A stretch of DNA of 11,030 nt from CBDUBS01 sp965365445 (GTDB lineage Bacteria > Bacteroidota > Rhodothermia > Rhodothermales > DASSAV01), in NCBI GenBank assembly GCA_965365445.1, contig CBDUBS010000115.1, positions 1-11,030 on the forward strand, read 5' to 3'. This document shows positions 1-6,089 of this stretch, piece by piece (the stretch's first letter is position 1; each line of letters begins with the position of its first letter). The translations under genes were made by a program, and so were the position numbers. Below the pieces are notes generated by a model. The model saw only the letters and a program-made list of their open reading frames with translations, did not search any database and was not told the origin of the DNA.

Positions 1-254
1 GGATTTTGCTCTGCCGGGACGATCCGGCCCAGCGGCGTGATGCGCTCGCCCGGGCCGGGCGGCCGCGTCGGGAAGTTGCCGACGGACACCGCCGGATCCC
101 GGTCTTTGGGAACGTAATGCACGTGGTCGCCGTGGGGAATCTCGTCGTACGGTTTTCGGTTGAACACCCCGAGGGCGTCCGCCATTACAAAGCCGAAAAA
201 CAACCCCGCTACGAGGAAGAGCATCCAGCGGAGGCCGATATGTCTTGACATCAT
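1..254 (-). CDS. Small exported or membrane-anchored hypothetical protein with an HGDHVH motif (C-terminus cut by window edge)
   Basis: The reverse strand reads open from an ATG-ATG pair at 254/251 to the window edge, 84 codons without a stop. The predicted protein starts with a basic stretch (MMSRHIGLRW) and then a hydrophobic segment at about residues 11-30, which fits an uncleaved signal anchor or a signal peptide. A polar, proline-rich region follows with HGDHVHYVP at residues 41-49 and TRPPGPGERITP at about 63-74. HGDHVH fits the HxxHxH pattern of zinc-binding histidine-triad proteins, but one motif is not enough to assign that family. The gene is divergent from the receptor at 332, with 77 bases between the starts. 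No Shine-Dalgarno is evident. Coding is supported by the sensible N-terminus, the lack of stops and the absence of another gene here; the competing plus-strand frame (6-248) looks like a low-complexity shadow. Function unknown. Confidence 0.7.
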   Translation of the reverse strand, partial: MMSRHIGLRWMLFLVAGLFFGFVMADALGVFNRKPYDEIPHGDHVHYVPKDRDPAVSVGNFPTRPPGPGERITPLGRIVPAEQN

Positions 255-331
255 TTTGTGAACCGTTAGCTACCCTGTTGCCGTTGGCCCTGTAACCCGC
301 CAGCGCCGGATTATTTCCCTCCTCCATCCCG

Positions 332-2590
332 ATGATGTTTCGCCTTACCGGATTCATCGCCTTTTTCGGGTTGCACCTGCTTTCGCCGGCAGGGGCGTTC
401 GGTCAGTGGGCCTCCCTCGGCGGACGCATCGCGGCGGCGGATAGCGGGCAGGAGCTTCCCGGCGTCCACGTCGTTTTGCAAAGCGAAGACGGGGAGGAAC
501 GAGGTACGGTAACGGGGGCCGGGGGTCTTTTTGCCTTCGAGCGCCTTACGCCGGGCGCCTATCTGCTGCGGGCTACCTACGTCGGGTTCGAGCCGTATTC
601 CGATACGTTACGCCTCGAGTTCGGGCAGCGTTCGAACCTCGTCGTGCGGCTCCAGCCCGCCGACGCCCCGGTTGGCGAGGTGGTCGTGGAGGCCGAGCAA
701 AACACGACCGGCGAGGCGACTCCCGGCCTTACCACCATACCCCCTTCCGCGCTGGCGCGTGTGCCCATGCCCGGCCTGACGCCGGACCTCGCGGGGTACC
801 TGCTTACCCTGCCCGGCGTGGTTAGCGGCGGCGATACGGGCGGCCATTTGTTCGTAAGGGGCGGCGCCCCGGTGGAAAACCTGGTTCTGATCGACGGGAT
901 GCCGGTATACCAACCGTTCCACATCGTCGGCTTCTACTCGGCGTTCCCGGCGGAAATCGTGGCGCAGGCCGATTTTTATGCCGGCGGCTTCGGAGCGCGC
1001 TACGGCGGCCGCCTCTCGTCGGTCATCGACGTTACTACGCGCAACGGAAGCAAGGACCGCATCCGGGGGGCCGCCTCGGTGGCTCCTTTCCTCGGCTCGC
1101 TTTCGCTGGAACTGCCCGTGGCGCCCGGGAAGGTGTCGGTGCTGGCCGTAGCCCGGGAGTCGATCATCGAGCGGCTGGCCCCCGACCTGTTCGGGAAGGA
1201 CATGCCGTTCCGCTTCGGCGACCGCTTCGGTAAGGTGCATGCGTATCTCAGCCAGACGAGCCGCTTTGCCGCAACGGCCCTTCAGACGAACGACGAGGGG
1301 CGGATAGTGGAAGCGTGCGGAACGGACAGACAAACCGGGTGGAAGAACGAAGCATACGGCGGGCGCTACACTTACCTGGCCTCGGAATACCCGCTGCTGG
1401 CGGAAATAGCGGTGTACGTGACGCGGCTCCGCAGCACCGACCGGCCCTCGAGCCGCCCCGAGCGCCGGGCCGAAGTAAGCGGCAACCACGGGGAAATGCG
1501 CTTCGTGTACCTGTTTGGCGAAACCCAGTTCGAATTCGGCCTCTTCGGAAGGGCCAACCATTTCCTGTACGACCTCGGAGAAACCACGTTCGCGCTCGAT
1601 GAAAACGTGTCCGAGGGGGGAGGATATTTCGAGTCCCGGTTCCGAGCCGGCCGGTCGTGGCGGATCGAACCCGGAGTGCGCCTCCACGGATTTTCGAACA
1701 GCATCGGAACGGTCGTGGAGCCGCGCCTCCGGCTTGCCTGGACGCCCGGCGGCCCGCAGGCCAATCAATCTTTTGGCCTGGCGTGGGGCCTCTACCATCA
1801 GCAGATCACCGGCTTGCACAATCCCCGCGACGTAACGGATGTATTCATTGCCTGGCAGCCCGTTTCGCGGCGCACCACGATTCCCTCGGCCCGGCATACC
1901 ATCCTTACGTGGCAGCGCGCTCTGGCGACGTGGCTTCACCTTACGGCCGAGGGCTACCATAAATCATTGAAGCATCACCTGTTTGCCGAATACGACGAAG
2001 CCACCGGCATCCCGGCGACCACCGAAAACATAGACGGTGCGGCCCGGGGCCTGGATGTACGCCTGGAGGTCATTCGGCCCGCTTTTTACGGCTACCTGGG
2101 CTACGGGCTGGCCTCCGTCCGGTACGACCCGAACGAAACCGCCGACCTCACCTCAGCCGGCCGCCTGACGATGCCGTTCAACCCACCGCACGATCGGCGT
2201 CACCAGATTCATGCCCTGTTCCAGATCGAACGGGGAGCGTACCGGGTTTCGAGCCGGTGGCAGTTCGGCTCGGGGCAGCCGTTTACTCCACTTCATGGGT
2301 TTTACGGCAACCTGGCGACCGGCGCTCCTTCCCGCGGGTTTCACGACGCAGCTGGGCGGCCGGCGCTTTCCTTCGGACCGCCTTTCAGCGCTCGCCTTCC
2401 TACGTACCATCGGCTCGACGTATCCCTCGAACGTACGTTCCGTTTGCCGTATGCCACCCTCACCCTTCAGGCCGGGGCCATAAACGTATACGATCGGCCC
2501 AACGTATTCGATTACGACTTTTTCTCAGGCGAGCACGTCCGCCAGCTTCCGTTCATTCCCTCGGCGGGTCTCCTGGTGCAACTGCCATGA
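332..2590 (+). CDS. TonB-dependent outer-membrane receptor with N-terminal carboxypeptidase-regulatory-like domain
   Basis: An outer-membrane beta-barrel transporter of 752 residues, energised by TonB; substrate unknown. Residues 1-25 form a signal peptide ending near AFGQ. Residues about 28-110 are a carboxypeptidase-regulatory-like beta-sandwich (ELPGVHVVLQ, GLFAFERLTPGAYLLRATYVG). The plug domain covers about 145-240, with the characteristic FVRGGAPVENLVLIDGMPVY and then GGFGARYGGRLSSVIDVTTRNG. The remainder is the barrel. It is shorter than SusC proteins (about 1000 residues) and is not followed by a SusD, so it belongs to the smaller receptor group that pairs with DUF4249 lipoproteins. 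Its TGA overlaps the next gene's ATG, implying translational coupling. The protein ends in ...GLLVQLP, without the terminal aromatic residue usual in outer-membrane barrels. ATG codons at 332 and 335 are both possible starts. The 450-residue open frame on the opposite strand is a compositional shadow. Confidence 0.93.
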   Translation: MMFRLTGFIAFFGLHLLSPAGAFGQWASLGGRIAAADSGQELPGVHVVLQSEDGEERGTVTGAGGLFAFERLTPGAYLLRATYVGFEPYSDTLRLEFGQRSNLVVRLQPADAPVGEVVVEAEQNTTGEATPGLTTIPPSALARVPMPGLTPDLAGYLLTLPGVVSGGDTGGHLFVRGGAPVENLVLIDGMPVYQPFHIVGFYSAFPAEIVAQADFYAGGFGARYGGRLSSVIDVTTRNGSKDRIRGAASVAPFLGSLSLELPVAPGKVSVLAVARESIIERLAPDLFGKDMPFRFGDRFGKVHAYLSQTSRFAATALQTNDEGRIVEACGTDRQTGWKNEAYGGRYTYLASEYPLLAEIAVYVTRLRSTDRPSSRPERRAEVSGNHGEMRFVYLFGETQFEFGLFGRANHFLYDLGETTFALDENVSEGGGYFESRFRAGRSWRIEPGVRLHGFSNSIGTVVEPRLRLAWTPGGPQANQSFGLAWGLYHQQITGLHNPRDVTDVFIAWQPVSRRTTIPSARHTILTWQRALATWLHLTAEGYHKSLKHHLFAEYDEATGIPATTENIDGAARGLDVRLEVIRPAFYGYLGYGLASVRYDPNETADLTSAGRLTMPFNPPHDRRHQIHALFQIERGAYRVSSRWQFGSGQPFTPLHGFYGNLATGAPSRGFHDAAGRPALSFGPPFSARLPTYHRLDVSLERTFRLPYATLTLQAGAINVYDRPNVFDYDFFSGEHVRQLPFIPSAGLLVQLP

Positions 2591-3450
2591 GCAAGGCGAG
2601 GGTACTGATAACCGCCCTGTGGACCGTGGCCCTGTGCTCGCTCCCGGCGTGCGACGCCACAGTCGATCCGCTCGACGAGCGGCATAACGGCGAATCGTTT
2701 TACCTGTACGGGTACCTGGATAGCGGCGCAGACACCCAGTTCGTCCGGGTGCAGCCGATACGCGCCACAGCCGGCGGGCAGCCGGGAGCCACGCTCGATG
2801 TGGATGTCGCCACGACGGAGGCCGGCTCAGGCGCTCGGGTCCCCTGGCGCGATTCGCTGATCGTACTGGACGACGGGACGGTGGGCCATTTGTTTTTTGC
2901 CCCTTTCCGCCCCCAGCCGGGAGGAGCCTACCGGCTGGAGATCCGGAGCCGGACAGGCAGCCTTACCCGCACCGAGACGACCGTACCGGCTCTGGCTCCC
3001 GAAGCACAGTTTTTCACGATGACCTCGCCGCTCGGTCCCCTCATCGAACGAATCGTGTGGACGGGGTGGCCGGCCCCGCCCGACGAAGTCGAGGTCGTCT
3101 ACACGGTATCGCCCACCCTCTCCGAGCTACCCGTCCCCATTGCAATTGCCTACGAGCCGCTGCGTCGGCTGGATGGAACCGTTTGGGAGGCCGGAATCGA
3201 TCTGGCGGCCGATGCGCGTAAAATCAGAGCCCGGCTGGGTGTGCCCGATAATTATCGCCTGGCTGCCTTGTACCGGGTTCAGATCCGCCTGAGCCTGTAC
3301 AGTCCTGATTGGCGCGACCCGGGCCGCGCTTCGGCCGTCGAAAACGGCGCCGGGTTTTTCGGCTCGGTAGGGCGGTTCACCCGATCGGTTCTGCTGGAAC
3401 CTGCCACGCTCGATCGGCTTGGTTTCATCAACCGTCAGGAGCTTCCCTGA
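2587..3450 (+). CDS. DUF4249-type outer-membrane lipoprotein
   Basis: A 287-residue protein starting at the ATG that overlaps the receptor's stop as ATGA. The N-terminus is a lipoprotein signal: basic MSKAR, hydrophobic core, then SLPAC with the lipid-attachment cysteine at residue 22 (the proline at -2 is unusual but tolerated). After it come DATVDPLDERHNGESFYLYGYLDSGADTQFV-like features typical of DUF4249: a beta-rich domain with alternating hydrophobic strands and a GGAYRLEIRSRTG strand pair around residues 117-130. The family is largely restricted to Bacteroidota and is usually encoded directly beside a TonB-dependent receptor, as here. It probably sits at the outer membrane as the partner of that receptor; the ligand is unknown. 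A longer in-frame extension back to 2257 overlaps the receptor and lacks a signal sequence, so it was rejected. Family assignment rests on architecture and context, so it is slightly less certain than the gene itself. Confidence 0.85.
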   Translation: MSKARVLITALWTVALCSLPACDATVDPLDERHNGESFYLYGYLDSGADTQFVRVQPIRATAGGQPGATLDVDVATTEAGSGARVPWRDSLIVLDDGTVGHLFFAPFRPQPGGAYRLEIRSRTGSLTRTETTVPALAPEAQFFTMTSPLGPLIERIVWTGWPAPPDEVEVVYTVSPTLSELPVPIAIAYEPLRRLDGTVWEAGIDLAADARKIRARLGVPDNYRLAALYRVQIRLSLYSPDWRDPGRASAVENGAGFFGSVGRFTRSVLLEPATLDRLGFINRQELP

Positions 3451-3570
3451 CCTGTTCCGTACCGATATCTCAACGCATCATAGAGCGGGTACGTGTGGCA
3501 AAATTGTCCGTCCGTTCGTATGCTGTTTTTTTGTCGTTCGTCCCGTCCGGCGTTTACACATCTCGATATC

Positions 3571-4494
3571 ATGGAACATCAGATCTGGTTCAACGGGGAA
3601 CTCGTTCCCTTTGCCGACGCAAAAATACACGTCCTCTCCCACGTCGTTCACTATGGGTCCTCGGTGTTCGAGGGCATCCGGTGTTACGCTACCCGGCGCG
3701 GTTCCGCTGTTTTCCGGTTGCGGGAGCACATGCGCCGCCTCGTGGACTCGGCCCGCGTGTACCGGATGGAGATACCTTACGGGCTGGATGATCTGTGTGA
3801 GGCCACCCTGCAGACCGTTGCGGCGAGCGGGCTCAAATCGTGTTACATTCGTCCCGTAGCGTTTCGCGGATACGGACCCATGGGCGTCAACCCGCTCAAG
3901 AACCCCGTCGAGACCGCCGTGGCCGTATGGGACTGGGGGGCCTATCTGGGCGCGGAAGCGCTGGAGCAGGGCGTGGACGTCGAGGTGGCTTCCTGGAACC
4001 GGATGGCGCCGAATACATTTCCTGCACTAGCCAAGGCGGGAGGCAATTATCTCAATGCCTCGCTTGTCAAGATGAACGCCGTGCTGAACGGGTACACCGA
4101 AGGCATCATGCTCAGCACCGACGGCTATGTGGCCGAAGGCAGCGGCGAAAACCTGTTCCTGATTCGGGACGGCATCATATATACCGCTCCTACGAGCGTA
4201 TCCATCCTTCCCGGCATCACGCGCGACGCAGTCATTACCCTGGCACGGGAAAAAGGCTACACCATTGAAGAACGTCTTATCCCACGGGAAATGCTGTACC
4301 TCGCCGATGAGGTGTTTTTTACCGGCACGGCCGCCGAGATCACTCCGATCCGGTCCATCGATCACTATACGGTGGGCAGCGGGGTTCGGGGCCCCATAAC
4401 GACCGCCCTGCAGGAAGCCTTCTTCACGGTGATCCGCGACGGAGAGGACCCGCACGGCTGGCTAACGTTCGTTCCCGTCGAGGAAACCGCCTGA
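3571..4494 (+). CDS. ilvE: Branched-chain amino acid aminotransferase
   Basis: Fold-type IV PLP enzyme (EC 2.6.1.42) that interconverts leucine, isoleucine and valine with their 2-oxo acids using glutamate/2-oxoglutarate; cytoplasmic. The 307-residue length matches the family (about 300-310). The N-terminus MEHQIWFNGELVPFADAKIH is typical, followed by HVVHYGSSVFEGIRCY (about 25-39). The PLP-binding lysine is Lys155 in ALAKAGGNYLN; VAEGSGENLF (188-197) carries the cofactor-contacting glutamate; SILPGITRDA (211-220) and FFTGTAAEITPI (249-260) are further signatures. The ATG at 3571 was chosen over an upstream GTG at 3493 because homologous proteins begin just before the IWxNGE segment. A 120-base spacer separates it from the DUF4249 gene, so it probably has its own promoter, though no convincing element was found. 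The damaged DUF2905 gene starts 16 bases after its stop and may have been co-transcribed. Confidence 0.95.
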   Translation: MEHQIWFNGELVPFADAKIHVLSHVVHYGSSVFEGIRCYATRRGSAVFRLREHMRRLVDSARVYRMEIPYGLDDLCEATLQTVAASGLKSCYIRPVAFRGYGPMGVNPLKNPVETAVAVWDWGAYLGAEALEQGVDVEVASWNRMAPNTFPALAKAGGNYLNASLVKMNAVLNGYTEGIMLSTDGYVAEGSGENLFLIRDGIIYTAPTSVSILPGITRDAVITLAREKGYTIEERLIPREMLYLADEVFFTGTAAEITPIRSIDHYTVGSGVRGPITTALQEAFFTVIRDGEDPHGWLTFVPVEETA

Positions 4495-4510
4495 GCCGGC
4501 ACGGGGTCGT

Positions 4511-4738
4511 ATGGGCAACCCGGGCCGACTGCTCATGCCGGCCGGCGTGATACTTATAGTCGCCGGGGGGGTCATGCTGGTCGTTTCCCGTCTCAGCGGG
4601 ATCCAGGGGCGGCGGCTGCCGGGGGACGTGGTGTAGGAACGGGGCAACCTGCGGCTTTTTGCCCCCTTCGGTACCCTGCTCGTCGCAAGCCTCATTCTGA
4701 CCCTGCTCGTCAACCTGATCATCCGGTTTTTCCGGTAG
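4511..4738 (+). pseudogene. DUF2905 small membrane protein gene interrupted by an in-frame TAG
   Basis: From the ATG at 4511 the frame encodes MGNPGRLLMPAGVILIVAGG, a first membrane helix, then SRLSGIQGRRLPGDVV, then TAG at 4634-4636. The same frame continues with ERGNLRLFAPFGTLLVASLI, a second membrane helix, and ends IIRFFR-TAG at 4736-4738. The combined 74 sense codons reproduce the whole DUF2905 pattern: helix, LPGD loop, basic or charged residues with an aromatic-Pro motif, second helix, short basic tail. The stop lies inside the conserved loop at codon 42. Either the gene is disrupted by a point mutation, the base is a sequencing error, or the TAG is read through. Both halves keep reading-frame integrity with no other lesion, so any inactivation is recent. 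It follows ilvE by 16 bases and its last 20 bases overlap the convergent yhhQ. The function of DUF2905 is unknown. Confidence 0.8.
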
Positions 4739-5477
4739 GTTCCAGCCGTCCTTCCGAAGCCCCTTCGATCAGCGCGTGCGCCAGATCGTGGCCGAGATAG
4801 CGGTCCATGGCCCAGTGCGCCCCGTAAATGAGGGGTGTAATGGCTACCGAGATGATGAATTTATAGGTGTAATTGAACAGAGTGATCGCCAGGATTTCCG
4901 CAAAGGCCAGTTGTCCGGCGAAAGCCACGATCAGCACGATAAACGTATCGAGGAACTGAGAGCCGAGCGTCGATCCGGTAGCCCTGAGCCATAGATAGCG
5001 GCCGCCCGTCAGATTTCGCAGCCAGTGGAACAGAGAGATGTCGATGAACTGACCTACCAGATACGCTGTAATGCTTCCGGCGATGATGCGACCGCTTACG
5101 CCGAATACGGCCGTAAAAGCGTCCTGCGGCACCGGGGAGATGGGCGATGCCGGAACCATCATAGCGATCTGCAGGAGCGCGAATTCGAACACGATCATCG
5201 CCATGCCCACCAGCGTGACGAACCGGATGCCCTGCTTTCCGTAGTACTCGTTCAGTACATCCGTTACGATGAACGTAACCGGGAAGGCGATTACACCGGC
5301 CGTCATGACGACCGAATCGAAGGTGACGCCAAGGAGCGTGACGGCGAAGGGTAAATCGAACGCCGTAAAAAACTTGCCTGCCGTCGCCTCGGCTACCACC
5401 AGCGCGGTCAGGAACACGGCGGTGCATACGACGAAAAGCTTCTGCGGGCGGCTGAGCGTGTAGAAGGTTTTCGTCAA
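4719..5477 (-). CDS. yhhQ: Queuosine precursor transporter (YhhQ/DUF165 family)
   Basis: Inner-membrane transporter of 252 residues for queuosine precursors such as preQ0/preQ1 (family COG1738). The sequence shows about six hydrophobic helices (roughly 13-34, 43-72, 85-109, 129-150, 172-195, 198-222). Family signatures are VTDVLNEYYGK (71-81), GRIIAGSITAYLVGQFIDI (129-147) and GSTLGSQFLDTFIVLIVAF (168-186), with acidic residues Asp73, Glu77, Asp146 and Asp177. The start is a TTG at 5477: an in-frame stop (the MarR gene's own TGA at 5490-5492) lies just upstream, and the next ATG would remove the first helix. The gene begins 12 bases after the MarR stop, so the two are almost certainly co-transcribed. 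Its 3' end overlaps the convergent DUF2905 remnant by 20 bases. QueD, an enzyme of the same cofactor pathway, is encoded further upstream at 9258-9731. Confidence 0.9.
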   Translation of the reverse strand: MTKTFYTLSRPQKLFVVCTAVFLTALVVAEATAGKFFTAFDLPFAVTLLGVTFDSVVMTAGVIAFPVTFIVTDVLNEYYGKQGIRFVTLVGMAMIVFEFALLQIAMMVPASPISPVPQDAFTAVFGVSGRIIAGSITAYLVGQFIDISLFHWLRNLTGGRYLWLRATGSTLGSQFLDTFIVLIVAFAGQLAFAEILAITLFNYTYKFIISVAITPLIYGAHWAMDRYLGHDLAHALIEGASEGRLEPTGKTG

Positions 5478-5489
5478 GGCAGGGCCGGA

Positions 5490-5954
5490 TCAGGCGGTTT
5501 GATCGGTGCGCAGAACTTCGAGCAACCCGATCAGTTGCCGCAATTCGTCCGGGGAGAGATGCCGGGTCAGTTGTTCGACGAGCCCATCGATGCGGTCCTG
5601 CATTTCCGAGAGCAGCCCCAGCCCTCTGGATGAGATGCCCACGTGAACTACGCGACGATCGGTATCCGAGCGCTCCCGGACGATCAATCCGGCTCGATCG
5701 AGCCGGTTGAGCAGCCTGGTTACGTCCGGTGTTCGGTCCAGCAAGCGCTCTCCGACCGCCGAGCAGGTCAACCGGTTCGGGTGGCTTCCCCGGAGGATCC
5801 GGAGCACGTTGTATTGCGCCGGCGTGATGCCATACGGAGCCATAGCCGTCGATAACTCGCCCATGAGCCAGTTATTGGTAACGACTACGTTCAGCATCGC
5901 CTCCAGAGAGGTCGAAGGAAACCGCTCCTGTCTGATCAGATCGGATAGCTTCAT
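5490..5954 (-). CDS. MarR-family transcriptional regulator
   Basis: A 154-residue winged-helix DNA-binding protein, a normal size for the family. The ATG at 5954 (MKLSDLIRQERFPSTSLEAM) is preferred over a TTG at 6005, which would add 17 residues with no family resemblance. The core shows the dimer helix (LNVVVTNNWLMGELSTAMAP), ITPAQYNVLRILRGS leading into the DNA-binding part, a recognition-helix region LLDRTPDVTRLLNRLDRAGL, the wing signature RSDTDRRVVHVGISSRGLGLL, and a C-terminal dimerisation helix. MarR proteins usually repress their own operon and a neighbour, releasing DNA on binding a small ligand. Here the neighbour is yhhQ, 12 bases downstream. The gene is separated by 135 bases from the upstream histidine kinase gene, so it may have its own promoter; a short inverted repeat lies 51 bases upstream of the ATG. 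Control of queuosine-precursor uptake is inference. Confidence 0.9.
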   Translation of the reverse strand: MKLSDLIRQERFPSTSLEAMLNVVVTNNWLMGELSTAMAPYGITPAQYNVLRILRGSHPNRLTCSAVGERLLDRTPDVTRLLNRLDRAGLIVRERSDTDRRVVHVGISSRGLGLLSEMQDRIDGLVEQLTRHLSPDELRQLIGLLEVLRTDQTA

Positions 5955-6004
5955 GGGGGTATAAGATGAGCCGGCCGCCGCTTCGGAGATGAAGCGCCTG
6001 TTCA

Positions 6005-6015
6005 AGAACCGTTCT
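6005..6015. promoter_or_regulatory. Candidate operator: short inverted repeat upstream of the MarR gene
   Basis: AGAACCGTTCT is a perfect 5+1+5 inverted repeat located 51 bases upstream of the MarR ATG. Position suits an autoregulatory site, but it is shorter than most MarR operators (commonly 16-20 bp) and such an 11-bp palindrome can arise by chance. Confidence 0.2.
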
Positions 6016-6069
6016 GAGCGTCCGACGTTCCATCCGGTTGCAATCCAGATTTTTCGAGAGCGTTTTCAG

Positions 6070-6087
6070 CCGGCGCCGTCGCACCGG
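6070..6087 (-). terminator. GC-rich hairpin immediately after the histidine kinase stop
   Basis: On the minus strand CCGGTGC-GACG-GCGCCGG forms a seven-base-pair stem (one G-U pair) with a four-base loop, starting two bases after the kinase TGA. It is followed by CTGAAAACG rather than a T-run, so it could attenuate or stabilise a transcript end but is not a classical intrinsic terminator. Confidence 0.3.
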
Positions 6088-6089
6088 AA

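Noticed and set aside
6..248. 80-codon plus-strand frame at the left edge
   Set aside because: The minus strand gives a more protein-like sequence with an N-terminal hydrophobic segment; the plus frame has no such features.
608..1960. 450-codon open frame on the minus strand opposite the TonB-dependent receptor
   Set aside because: Composition is Arg/Gly/Ala/His rich without domain features, and the plus strand has a complete receptor with signal, plug and barrel motifs. It is a GC-driven shadow.
2257..2586. In-frame N-terminal extension of the DUF4249 gene
   Set aside because: It overlaps the receptor's barrel, is arginine-rich and hides the lipoprotein signal that begins at the ATG at 2587.
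3451..3570. Possible promoter or riboswitch/attenuator upstream of ilvE
   Set aside because: A T-run (3525-3532) and TATGCT-like words occur, but no element pair has the right spacing and no leucine/isoleucine-rich leader peptide or T-box features are visible.
5478..5492. preQ1 riboswitch upstream of yhhQ
   Set aside because: Only 12 bases separate the MarR stop from the yhhQ start, which leaves no room for an aptamer directly before the gene.
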